Source: Anabaena subtropica FACHB-260 (lineage in GTDB: Bacteria; Cyanobacteriota; Cyanobacteriia; Cyanobacteriales; Nostocaceae). From it: DNA of 64,000 bases. The DNA lies in assembly GCF_014697105.1 (NCBI RefSeq), contig NZ_JACJRF010000018.1, forward strand, positions 1 through 64,000, given 5' to 3'. Positions 9,779 to 17,727 of the stretch are shown here, piece after piece. A program made the translations under genes and the position numbers. The stretch's first letter is position 1. Every line of letters starts with the position of its first letter. The notes below the pieces were generated by a model. The model did no database searches. It was not told where the DNA came from and saw only the letters and a program-made list of their open reading frames with translations.

Positions 9779-11440
9779 CTATCTAGCACCACTCACAACC
9801 CATCTGTTATTTCCTGCATCCCATAATAGGGAGAAACGCACAGAACTAGGTGATTGCTTGCCATTCTTCATAAAATATCGCAACTTGGCGTTAACTGTTG
9901 CTGTGTCTGCATTAGCTTGTTCCAAGGTTACTTGTTCAATATCTACATTTTGCACTTGTCCACCCCACCAATCAACATAGGAAAGATAACCTTTGGGGTG
10001 CAGCTTTCTATTATTTTGGAAACTGGGAGCTAACAGATTCCAGGCGGTATTATATTCACCTTGATTGATAGTTTCATAATAGTTTTGTACGGCTTCTTCT
10101 GGTGAAGGTCTATTTACTTCCGGTTGGTTTGCAACAGGAGTTTGTGATGGTGTAGTGGGTTCTGTGTTAATGGAAGTTTGGGAATCTAGGGGTGTGGTAA
10201 AAGGGCGTAAATTTCTGGGAAATTGGGAAGATTCTTGTGGTGTGGGGTTTTGAGTTGTATTTTGATTGGTGGATGTTTCAGATGGAGATGGTTCTACAGT
10301 CTGGGTGACATTGCTGTTAAGAGTGGATTCATTAGACGATGCCGTTGACTGGGTTACAGGCTGATTTGGTCTAGTGAGGGCAAAACCAACGACTACAGAA
10401 GCCCCAATCAAACCACCAGCAATTAGACTACTGAGGAGGATTCCTTTACTACCATTGTTTTGGGTTATGGGTTGAGGTGTTGGTGCAGTCCCTGGACTGA
10501 CAGCAACTGTATTAGGTAGGTTTACAGCAGGCGATGCAGTTGCTACAGGTGGTTGTTGATAAGGAACTGTGGGCAATGATTGTGGTTGCTGATAAGCGAC
10601 TGTGGGAGGGAAACTGACTACTCCTAATTGCAAGGCTTCGAGCATTTCTCTGGCCGTGGCGAAACGTTCTCGTGGGTGGTAGGCGATCGCTCGATCAATC
10701 ACACCTGCTAATGTAGGACTTACACTCAAGGCGTGTCTATGCCAAATAATTTCTCCACTGCGGGGGTCTGTTTCTAATTCCTGTGGCTGTTTCCCTGTCA
10801 GCAAATAAATTGCTGTCATGGCTAAACTATATAAGTCACTCGAATAAACTGGTCTACCTGCTGCTTGCTCACTGGGCATATATCCGGGTGTTCCAATCAC
10901 AATCGAGCTGGTAGTATTCCCTTGGGAATTTACGACTGTTCCCATCGATTCCCGTACTGCACCAAAATCAATTAGTACAGGCTTACCATCACGATGACGC
11001 AAAATAATATTGTCTGGTTTGATGTCGCGGTGAATGATGCGTTTAGAGTGGACATATTCTAATACAGGTAACAAATTTATCAAAATTTCCCGGACTGCAC
11101 TTTCACTTAGTACTCCTTGCTGCCGGACTTTATCTGTGAGTGTATCCCCTTCAACCCACTCTTGGACTACATAAAATTGCGTATTAGATTGAAAATAAGC
11201 GTACAAGGTAGGGATTTGGTCTGCGTAGCTACCCAAATCTTCTAAAATTGCCGCTTCTCGTTGAAAACGCTCTTGTACTAGTTGGTAAATCTGGGGATTA
11301 TTTTGAATCGGTCTGAGCTGTTTTACTACACAGCGACGGTTGGAGGGCATTTGGCTATCTTCTGCAAGGAATGTTTCCCCAAATCCACCACCACCTAAAG
11401 TCCGAATTACCCGATAACGATTATCTAACAGCGTTTCCAT
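9779..11440 (-). CDS. Membrane-anchored Ser/Thr protein kinase with NTF2-like C-terminal domain (kinase 2 of 3)
   Basis: A 553-residue kinase. The kinase domain covers about residues 8-270 (GGGGFGET, VVKQL, HRDIKPDNI, DFGAVRE). A Pro/Gln-rich linker follows, then a membrane helix near 333-355 (GILLSSLIAGGLIGAS) and a Ser/Thr/Asn/Gln-rich spacer. The C-terminal ~105 residues (EEAVQNYYETINQGEYNTAW to RWVVSGAR) look like an NTF2/SnoaL-type fold. The kinase half is nearly identical to kinase 3 around the activation segment, while the tails are unrelated. Its partner substrates are unknown. Confidence 0.9.
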   Translation of the reverse strand: METLLDNRYRVIRTLGGGGFGETFLAEDSQMPSNRRCVVKQLRPIQNNPQIYQLVQERFQREAAILEDLGSYADQIPTLYAYFQSNTQFYVVQEWVEGDTLTDKVRQQGVLSESAVREILINLLPVLEYVHSKRIIHRDIKPDNIILRHRDGKPVLIDFGAVRESMGTVVNSQGNTTSSIVIGTPGYMPSEQAAGRPVYSSDLYSLAMTAIYLLTGKQPQELETDPRSGEIIWHRHALSVSPTLAGVIDRAIAYHPRERFATAREMLEALQLGVVSFPPTVAYQQPQSLPTVPYQQPPVATASPAVNLPNTVAVSPGTAPTPQPITQNNGSKGILLSSLIAGGLIGASVVVGFALTRPNQPVTQSTASSNESTLNSNVTQTVEPSPSETSTNQNTTQNPTPQESSQFPRNLRPFTTPLDSQTSINTEPTTPSQTPVANQPEVNRPSPEEAVQNYYETINQGEYNTAWNLLAPSFQNNRKLHPKGYLSYVDWWGGQVQNVDIEQVTLEQANADTATVNAKLRYFMKNGKQSPSSVRFSLLWDAGNNRWVVSGAR

Positions 11441-11608
11441 AACTTAGCGCCAAGCAGTACAAGAATAATTTTTATATACTTTACGTTTTACCGATTGTCA
11501 GTACTTGCTTAAAAATTGTTACTCAAATCTTAAGTTGAGCATTTCTCAAGCAGTCAACTAAATCAGGAGTGTTTAATCATGTAATAACTACACACATATC
11601 AGAGATGA

Positions 11609-13078
11609 TTACTTAAAATGTCTCAGATTATAACGTTTTTGATATGCGGCAATATAGTCTACATTTCTCTGCTCTACTCTTGTGAGTAATCTTACAGGAA
11701 AATCTTTAGGTGAATATCTGGGGTTATACCAAGGTTGATTATTAAAGTAATTCTGTAAACCCTGAGTATCAAAACGGCGACCATGACGAGCGAAGATACT
11801 ATTTCGCATAATATCTAAGGCGTAACCATTCTTACCATTTAAATCTGCGTCGGTTACAGCCCTTTGCGAAAGCCAAAAATAATTATTGTCAGTTGTGTTT
11901 ACATCTATTGGTGTGGATGTAATAGAGGGAGAGGTTGGAGGGTTAATCTTTTGTATGGGAGGTTGGACAATAGGTGGTGTAGTGACTGGAGATTGAGACA
12001 CCACAGAATTTGGTGTAACTACTGGTGTGACAGTTATTGATTTTACTGGAGAGGTGATATTCTGTTCAGCTACAGGTTGAGATGGTCTTGTAAAGACCAA
12101 GCCAGCAATTACCGATGCACCGATTAAACCGCCTGCAATCACACTACCTAAGAGGATACCTTTTTGATTGTTACCTGAAACACTCACTTGGGGAGCTACG
12201 GGAACAGTCGGCTGTGGTGGTGCAAAATAAGGCTGCGTGGGCGCAACAGGAGTGTTGATGCTTTGTAAACTATCTAACATGACTCTAGCAGTGGAGTAGC
12301 GATCGCGGGGATGATAGGCGATCGCTCGATCAAGTACACTGGCTAAAATAGAACTAATGTGACTGGCGTATTGTCGCCAAATCATTTCACCAGTCTGAGA
12401 GTCTATCTCTAATTGTTGTGGCTGTCTTCCAGTTAACAGATAAATTGCTGTCAGACCTAAACTATATAAATCACTAGAATATACTGGTCTACCAGCCGCC
12501 TGCTCACTGGGCATATATCCGGGTGTTCCAATCACAATCGAGCTGGTAGGATTACCTTGGGAATTTACGACTGTTCCCATTGATTCCCGCACTGCACCAA
12601 AATCAATCAGTACAGGTTTACCGTCACGATGACGCAGAATAATGTTGTCTGGTTTAATATCCCGGTGAACAATGTGCTGAGAATGGACGTATTCCAAAAC
12701 AGGTAACAAATTTATCAACAGTTCTTGAATAGCACTTTCCGTCAATAACCCTTGCTGTTGCAATTTTGCTGTGAGAGTATCCCCTTCAATCCATTCTTGC
12801 ACTAAATAAAATTGATCATTAGCTGAAAAGTAAGCATACAAGGCAGGAATTTGGTCAGTTGTACCACCCAGTTCTTCTAAAATTGCTGCTTCCCGTTGAA
12901 ACCGTTCTTGTACTAGCTGGTATATTTGTGGGTTATTTTGAATCGGTCGTAATTGTTTGACTACACACAGCCGCTTGGAAGGCATATAACTATCTTCTGC
13001 AAGATAGGTTTCACCAAACCCACCAGCGCCGAGTGTGCGGATAACTTGATAGCGATCGTTCAACATCTGTATGCTCAT
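11609..13078 (-). CDS. Membrane-anchored Ser/Thr protein kinase with C-terminal YARHG domain (kinase 3 of 3)
   Basis: A 489-residue kinase counted from the ATG at 13078 (an upstream TTG and a downstream ATG at 13066 are also possible). Kinase domain at residues 5-265 (GAGGFGET, VVKQL, HRDIKPDNI, DFGAVRE). A membrane helix lies near 305-328 (GILLGSVIAGGLIGASVIAG). A Pro/Thr/Val-rich linker is followed by a YARHG-type domain (YALDIMRNSIFARHGRRF, NNQPWYNPRY). YARHG domains are extracellular modules thought to bind cell-wall material. The gene starts 35 bp after the GIY-YIG gene, so the two may be co-transcribed. Confidence 0.9.
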   Translation of the reverse strand: MSIQMLNDRYQVIRTLGAGGFGETYLAEDSYMPSKRLCVVKQLRPIQNNPQIYQLVQERFQREAAILEELGGTTDQIPALYAYFSANDQFYLVQEWIEGDTLTAKLQQQGLLTESAIQELLINLLPVLEYVHSQHIVHRDIKPDNIILRHRDGKPVLIDFGAVRESMGTVVNSQGNPTSSIVIGTPGYMPSEQAAGRPVYSSDLYSLGLTAIYLLTGRQPQQLEIDSQTGEMIWRQYASHISSILASVLDRAIAYHPRDRYSTARVMLDSLQSINTPVAPTQPYFAPPQPTVPVAPQVSVSGNNQKGILLGSVIAGGLIGASVIAGLVFTRPSQPVAEQNITSPVKSITVTPVVTPNSVVSQSPVTTPPIVQPPIQKINPPTSPSITSTPIDVNTTDNNYFWLSQRAVTDADLNGKNGYALDIMRNSIFARHGRRFDTQGLQNYFNNQPWYNPRYSPKDFPVRLLTRVEQRNVDYIAAYQKRYNLRHFK

Positions 13079-13113
13079 AGCAGACTTCAAAAACTAGCTA
13101 GTTCAATATAATC

Positions 13114-13659
13114 TCATTTCAAATCTAGTAATCCTTCTTCCTTTAATTTTGGATGAAAACGCAATGGAGTTTTTAAACCACGTAATTCTAAAGCCGCTAA
13201 AATTTCCGCTTCCACTCGTCGAGCTACATTTTTGATAATTTTAATTTGTGTTAATTCATCATTGGTAGGTTTTTGATAATTTGCTTGTTCTTCATCTGTC
13301 ATCAATGTTTTCACGTCTACAGGTTGTGACCATTTATCTTTTTGTTCTCCATTCCCCACAGGTATAGCAACATTTTCAGCCATCCAAGCTTTTTCAATAT
13401 TTTCTAAAACTGTCCGACTAGGACGTTCAATGGTTTGAACTTTCACCCAGTAACATTGTTGTGGTTGACGGACTAAATGCTGTCTCAAACTCAAGTAAAC
13501 ATCACGGGAATATCCCACAAATTGCAATGTTTTTGCTTGGTCGAAAATTGCATATACTCCTATCTTTCCCTGATAATTTTCAGGTAATTGACCGTTTTCA
13601 TCAATGTAGGGTATATATTCAAGATTGGCTAAATTATGAATATTAATTTCAGTCATCAT
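13114..13659 (-). CDS. GIY-YIG nuclease family protein
   Basis: A 181-residue protein. Residues about 33-95 resemble a GIY-YIG core: GVYAIFD stands for the GIY strand, LQFVGYS for the YIG strand, then an Arg in SRDVYLSLRQHL and a Glu in LENIEKAWMAEN. The signature is degenerate (YIG reads FVG), so nuclease activity is uncertain. The rest (100-181) is a charged helical extension found in cyanobacterial and plastid relatives. ATG ATG at the start gives two equivalent initiation sites. It precedes the kinase array on the same strand, but no functional link is known. Confidence 0.7.
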   Translation of the reverse strand: MMTEINIHNLANLEYIPYIDENGQLPENYQGKIGVYAIFDQAKTLQFVGYSRDVYLSLRQHLVRQPQQCYWVKVQTIERPSRTVLENIEKAWMAENVAIPVGNGEQKDKWSQPVDVKTLMTDEEQANYQKPTNDELTQIKIIKNVARRVEAEILAALELRGLKTPLRFHPKLKEEGLLDLK

Positions 13660-13987
13660 AAATTTACTAGTTTACTTTTTTGTGCAAAACCCAAGCATTT
13701 CTCTACACGGGTATTCGATCAACTTATCATGACCTGCGATCGCCTGCTATGGTAGCACGGGACAAATCAATTCAAAATTACAAAACTCTTGGAGACTATT
13801 AACTAATCACCAGTCACCAATTAAGCAAGTCGGCGAGAAAAATCCAACTGATATGAAGAAATGTAAATGGTTGGTAGGGTGTTTTATGCCGTAGGCTAAC
13901 GTACCTTGAATTGTTGACGGTGTGTTGCGCGACAACACTCCCTACATGAAAATTTCTTAACTATTGACTATGGACTATTGACTAAAA
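13660..13987. other. Intergenic stretch between GIY-YIG and ProA-like genes
   Basis: About 330 bp with no gene. It holds one HIP1-like site (near 13738), the inverted repeat at 13874-13945, and short TTGACTA/TGGACTA heptad repeats at the right end. Confidence 0.5.
13874..13945. repeat. Dispersed inverted repeat element
   Basis: GTAGGGTGTT (13874-13883) is nearly complementary to AACACTCCCTAC (13934-13945), enclosing about 50 nt. Elements of this look are scattered through Nostoc-type genomes. It is followed by heptad-like TTGACTA repeats to about 13985. It lies just downstream of the ProA-like gene and may also act as its terminator. Confidence 0.5.
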
Positions 13988-15253
13988 CTAAAACCTGCCA
14001 TTTCCCTGGATAATATGCTTGGCAGTAGTCAAGGTTTCTAAGCTGATAAATCCCCGGCGATGACCTTTTTGGTTAGACATACCTAAAAACACTGAATCAC
14101 CTCGTGAAGGGTTGCGAGAGAAGCGGGGAGATGTGTTGATATAGGTGGAGGCGCTATTCACTCCTAAGGCAAACTGGCGACTTTCTTGATATGATTCAGT
14201 GGCGATGGAATCAGCATGACCGCTACTGTATTGATTTATCCAGGCGATCGCCCCATCTAAGCTATCTACCAGTTTAAATGCTACTGTTTTAGTTAAATAA
14301 GCGTTGCCCCATTCGTTATCTTTTGCCAACTGCAACTGAGGAAAAGCTTCTACTAGTTCCTCGTCGCCTTTAATCTCGAAACCTTTTTCTTTTAAGCTGT
14401 TCCATAATACGGCTAAAGATGATGGCACGGCTTGGCGATGAATTAGCACTTTCTCAATAGCGTTAACGGGATCGGGTTCGCTTTCATGGCTATCGAGAAT
14501 CATCCAGCGTACCATCTCTAAGCTGCTATTTAACGACCAGTAGAGGTAACAGTTACCCATTGCTGACTTTAACACTGGACAAGTCGCTTGCCGCATGACC
14601 TGCTGTACTAAGCTGGTACGTCCATAGGGAATCACCAAGTTCACATATTGGTCTTGGGTGATTAAATCTCGCAGTGAACCTCCATGTTCTGTGGTGACTA
14701 GTTCTACACAGCCTGATGGTAGTCCAACTTCCACAATGGCATTTTGTAATGCTTCAACGATCGCTGCGTTAGAATGACTAGCTTCGGTACTACCCTTAAG
14801 GATGATACTATTACCAGTTTTAATACACAAACCTGCGGCGATCGCTCCTAAATCAGGAAACGCTTCATAAATAAAGCCAATTACTCCCAATGGCATTAAC
14901 TGAGAATAACTCTGAGAATCTTCTGGTTGATAGTCGGCGTTTCTCACCCGGCGCAAGGGGTCGGATATTTCTCCCAACCTTTGGAGGATTTCTACTGTCG
15001 TCTCTAACCTAGTGGGGGTTAGCTTTAGCCAATCTAAAATCAAGTCTGGTACTGCCATTTCTCGACTGGCCTCTAGATCCAACGTATTGGCTTCTAAAAT
15101 GTCGTCAAATGCCTGTTCTAGCGCCTGCGCCATTGCCAAAACAGCGCGACTACGGTCTACTCCCTTGGTAGTGCCTAACTTCAGGGAAGCTTGAAAAGCA
15201 CGTTTGGCGCTTTTCATGGGTTCGGGATAATCTTCTAAAACTGCAACGGTCAT
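13988..15253 (-). CDS. ProA-like protein (glutamate-5-semialdehyde dehydrogenase family) lacking the catalytic Cys
   Basis: A 421-residue aldehyde-dehydrogenase-fold protein of the gamma-glutamyl phosphate reductase family. It shows MPLGVIGFIYEAFPD, LCIKTGNSIILKGS, NLVIPYGR and the C-terminal SPRFSR region. In ProA the catalytic Cys sits in a V-C-N-A motif after the QRP segment. Here the equivalent reads EPDPVNAIEK, with Val (codon 14465-14467) at the Cys position. Proline synthesis activity is therefore doubtful. Cyanobacteria often have two ProA paralogs, and this looks like the divergent one. The ATG at 15253 lies 4 bp after the preceding gene's stop, so the longer open frame to 15346 is rejected. 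Confidence 0.78.
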   Translation of the reverse strand: MTVAVLEDYPEPMKSAKRAFQASLKLGTTKGVDRSRAVLAMAQALEQAFDDILEANTLDLEASREMAVPDLILDWLKLTPTRLETTVEILQRLGEISDPLRRVRNADYQPEDSQSYSQLMPLGVIGFIYEAFPDLGAIAAGLCIKTGNSIILKGSTEASHSNAAIVEALQNAIVEVGLPSGCVELVTTEHGGSLRDLITQDQYVNLVIPYGRTSLVQQVMRQATCPVLKSAMGNCYLYWSLNSSLEMVRWMILDSHESEPDPVNAIEKVLIHRQAVPSSLAVLWNSLKEKGFEIKGDEELVEAFPQLQLAKDNEWGNAYLTKTVAFKLVDSLDGAIAWINQYSSGHADSIATESYQESRQFALGVNSASTYINTSPRFSRNPSRGDSVFLGMSNQKGHRRGFISLETLTTAKHIIQGNGRF

Positions 15254-15257
15254 TGAG

Positions 15258-15680
15258 TTATCGTCTGTAAGTAAGCCAGACCATGAGTGCTGGCAAAATC
15301 GCCAACAATACTGCCACCATTGCCCAAGCGATGATACTAGAACCATTGGCCAATCGCAGTGCTAATGGTAGCCATATAATCACTAGCACGAAAATAATGC
15401 CTAAGGCTATAGGTAAATAGCTTTCTCCCAATTTTGGGTGGACAACGTGCCAATTACCCCCTGTCCAACGCCAAGCACGTTTGTAGGGATAGGTTGTGGA
15501 AAGCTGTTCTAACACATGACCATTATCTTCTACGACAAAGATTTGCTGACAGCGATCGCAACCAAAGGCTTCTGTCAGCGTAATCGGTACTAACCGTCCT
15601 CGACGACGGCAAGGACACGGATATTCGGTGTTGAAGTCGATTTTTTCCGGTTTTTTAGATTGCACAAGCTTTATCAGCAA
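15258..15680 (-). CDS. Zinc-ribbon protein with two C-terminal membrane helices, function unknown
   Basis: A 140-residue protein. CPC (residues about 22-24) and CDRC (about 41-44) could form a zinc ribbon. Residues 90-137 make two membrane helices (YLPIALGIIFVLVIIWLPLAL, IIAWAMVAVLLAILPALMVW). The start is uncertain: a TTG at 15680 opens the frame and a GTG at 15665 is equally possible, while no ATG precedes the Cys motifs. Four bases separate it from the ProA-like gene, so the two are probably co-transcribed. I do not recognise a function. Confidence 0.7.
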   Translation of the reverse strand: MLIKLVQSKKPEKIDFNTEYPCPCRRRGRLVPITLTEAFGCDRCQQIFVVEDNGHVLEQLSTTYPYKRAWRWTGGNWHVVHPKLGESYLPIALGIIFVLVIIWLPLALRLANGSSIIAWAMVAVLLAILPALMVWLTYRR

Positions 15681-16337
15681 TTCAAAATTTAAAATTTAAA
15701 ACTGTCGCGTAGTGTCCCGCAAGGAAGAAACCCATACATGGTAATTAGTTTGAATTGTATGTATATGCGGATTAAAACTACGTTAACTTCTTGTTTAAAA
15801 TTTTCTGCATTTTCATATCTAAGTTACACAATTAATGTATTGCTCTTCATTAGGCATTGATAGTGCAGGCATAAGGGGTATATTTTTAAGCTTACGTGGC
15901 GAACTCTCTGAAGACAACCCATTATGGCAAGCTGTGCTTAAATAAGTGCTTATTTAAGTTGCTCTTTAGTAACTAGCGACCAGACTCTGCCCCGCTTTTT
16001 CTGTGGAAAAATTCACAAATGGGCATCGCTATTCTTTTAAGGATGAACAGGATGATTCATTTACATCTTTGCAGCCATCTTTCCAGTATCAGGATTTCGT
16101 TCGAGCAGAAAACTATGGGTGCCTTTTCTTGGCGATCGCCAAGAGACAATCCTCAGTTTCCCTGACTATTCCTCGAAGTTTTTAGGCTGATTATGCACCT
16201 GATAACACCACTATCTACCTACCTACTATCTAGTGTAGTCCACCCTCTACAAAAACGATCCACTCAAACTACCAGCTATGGCAGTTATTTTCCTACATCG
16301 TTTTCCCAAGAGCTATGCTGACTTTACTTTTCTCACA
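15681..16337. other. Long intergenic region with a perfect palindrome
   Basis: About 650 bp with no convincing gene. A 60-codon frame from a GTG at 16003 has no family resemblance. The clearest structure is a 22-bp palindrome at 15937-15958, listed separately. One HIP1 site (GGCGATCGCC) lies near 16131. Confidence 0.5.
15937..15958. promoter_or_regulatory. Perfect 22-bp palindrome (operator-like)
   Basis: CTTAAATAAG, a 2-nt centre TG, then CTTATTTAAG: two perfect 10-bp arms. It is too AT-rich for a usual intrinsic terminator. Its symmetry suggests a dimeric regulator site, but no adjacent gene start makes the target obvious. The nearest genes are the zinc-ribbon gene (start 15680, reading away) and tRNA-Gly. 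Confidence 0.4.
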
Positions 16338-16409
16338 AGCGGGTAACGCGATTCGAACGCGCGACATTCACCTTGGCAAGGTGACGCTCTACCACTGAGC
16401 TATACCCGC
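16338..16409 (-). tRNA. tRNA-Gly(GCC)
   Basis: On the minus strand the sequence folds as a 72-nt tRNA. It has a 7-bp acceptor stem (GCGGGTA/TACCCGC), a D-arm (GCTCAGTGGTAGAGC), an anticodon arm CACCT-TGCCA-AGGTG with anticodon GCC, a T-arm with GTTCGAATC, and discriminator U. CCA is not encoded. Confidence 0.97.
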
Positions 16410-16574
16410 AAACTTCACTATATTTAACTATGCCAGATTAATTTTTATTTGTCAACTGTTTAAACTTAGAAATTTTGTTTGCTGAGTGCAAAATCTGGGA
16501 AGTGGGGACTAATTAATTCAAAATTCAAGAATTTCTTACTCAGCACTCATCACTCATCACTCAGCACTTTTTAC

Positions 16575-17150
16575 TCAAACTACTTCTTCAGACTCTGCGG
16601 TTAAGTCGCCGACGTTAGCATTGGGGAATGCGGCTGGTAAGGATTGGGTGCGCGAGTAGGGATCACTCAAATTAGACCGCAATTGGCGCATAAGGCTAGC
16701 CATTTCTAGAGCATTCATAGCATAGTCCCAACCATGATTAGCCTTAATACCTGCCCTTTCTAAGGCTTGCTGCATAGTATCCACTGTCAAAATCCCAAAA
16801 ATTACGGGTACTCCAGTCTGAAAACTAGCAGCCGCAATCCCTTTGGCTACCTCTGAAGATACGTAATCAAAATGGGGTGTTTGACCACGAATAACTGCAC
16901 CAAGACAAATTACTGCGTCGTAACGATGGGTAAGGGCTAGTTGACGGGCAACCAGAGGCACTTCAAAACTCCCCGGAACCCAAACATAATCTACCTGACT
17001 TCCTTGGGGATCAGGATCTACACCGTGACGTTTTAAGCAATCTTGACATCCTGCTAGCAGCTTTGCAGTCACCAGGTCATTGAATCGACCAATCACTACC
17101 GCCAAGCGCAAAGGTTCTGTTTGAGTAAAAGTTCCCTCGAAAACTGCCAT
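16575..17150 (-). CDS. ribH: 6,7-dimethyl-8-ribityllumazine synthase
   Basis: A 191-residue lumazine synthase, the penultimate enzyme of riboflavin synthesis. It condenses the pyrimidinedione intermediate with 3,4-dihydroxy-2-butanone 4-phosphate. Family motifs are [33 protein letters not shown] (with the catalytic His) and [11 protein letters not shown] followed by [19 protein letters not shown] ~35-residue polar C-terminal tail exceeds the usual ~155 residues, as in other cyanobacterial copies. It lies downstream of psbZ on the same strand. Heptad repeats (CACTCAT) follow its stop. Confidence 0.95.
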   Translation of the reverse strand: MAVFEGTFTQTEPLRLAVVIGRFNDLVTAKLLAGCQDCLKRHGVDPDPQGSQVDYVWVPGSFEVPLVARQLALTHRYDAVICLGAVIRGQTPHFDYVSSEVAKGIAAASFQTGVPVIFGILTVDTMQQALERAGIKANHGWDYAMNALEMASLMRQLRSNLSDPYSRTQSLPAAFPNANVGDLTAESEEVV

Positions 17151-17343
17151 GACTCTACCTGAAATCTACTATACTTCTTGTCAATATACATTTGTTCTTT
17201 AAATGTTGAAGAGCAGGAGAACACAATTAGGTAAGAACAACAAGAAAAAGAGTGAATTTCTCTTGTATCGTTTACCTGTGTTGGTGGCTCTCCTGCCCTT
17301 GTAGTCTTGATATTATTTATCTGATCTAAGACAAAGCGATCGC

Positions 17344-17532
17344 CTAGACCACAAAAAAGTTTAACAGTCCGACTAACAGCACCAAGGCGATCCAAACACC
17401 AGAACCAACCCAGAGTAGCTTTTTCGATTCAACCCAGTTTTGCGGAGTGGCGTAAGCAACAGGCACACCCACGACTAGGACAAAAGACACAAACACAAGC
17501 GCTACCAAAGCAAATTGGAATATTATGGTCAT
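17344..17532 (-). CDS. psbZ: Photosystem II reaction centre protein Z
   Basis: A 62-residue thylakoid protein with two membrane helices ([20 protein letters not shown] and [21 protein letters not shown]) joined by the conserved loop [12 protein letters not shown]. PsbZ (Ycf9) sits at the edge of the photosystem II core and helps hold the antenna and the dimer together. The ATG at 17532 gives the standard length and has GGGAGAAG about 6 nt upstream. The frame's earlier codons are not used. ribH follows on the same strand after about 190 bp. Confidence 0.96.
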   Translation of the reverse strand: MTIIFQFALVALVFVSFVLVVGVPVAYATPQNWVESKKLLWVGSGVWIALVLLVGLLNFFVV

Positions 17533-17727
17533 TTTGACTTCTCCCAAGACAGCAACATACTAAAGAAAGTACTAAAAATAGAATATCGTAACTGGCGACA
17601 CTGACAGTTTTTCCTTAATTGTAAGCTAGCAGAAATTGCGTCACTATAGTCAATAGTGAGTTGTCAGTTGTCAGTTGTTTGTTGTCGCTGCTGACCACTG
17701 ACCATTGACTACTGACTATTGACAATT

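Noticed and set aside
9426-9980. 184-codon plus-strand ORF overlapping kinase 1 and kinase 2
   Set aside because: It lies antisense to two clear kinase genes and its sequence shows no family features.
16003-16185. 60-codon ORF before tRNA-Gly
   Set aside because: GTG start without a ribosome site and no recognisable domain; it contains a HIP1 site. Left as non-coding.
17096-17395. 99-codon minus ORF between psbZ and ribH
   Set aside because: It overlaps the psbZ 3' end and ribH start in another frame and has no protein features.
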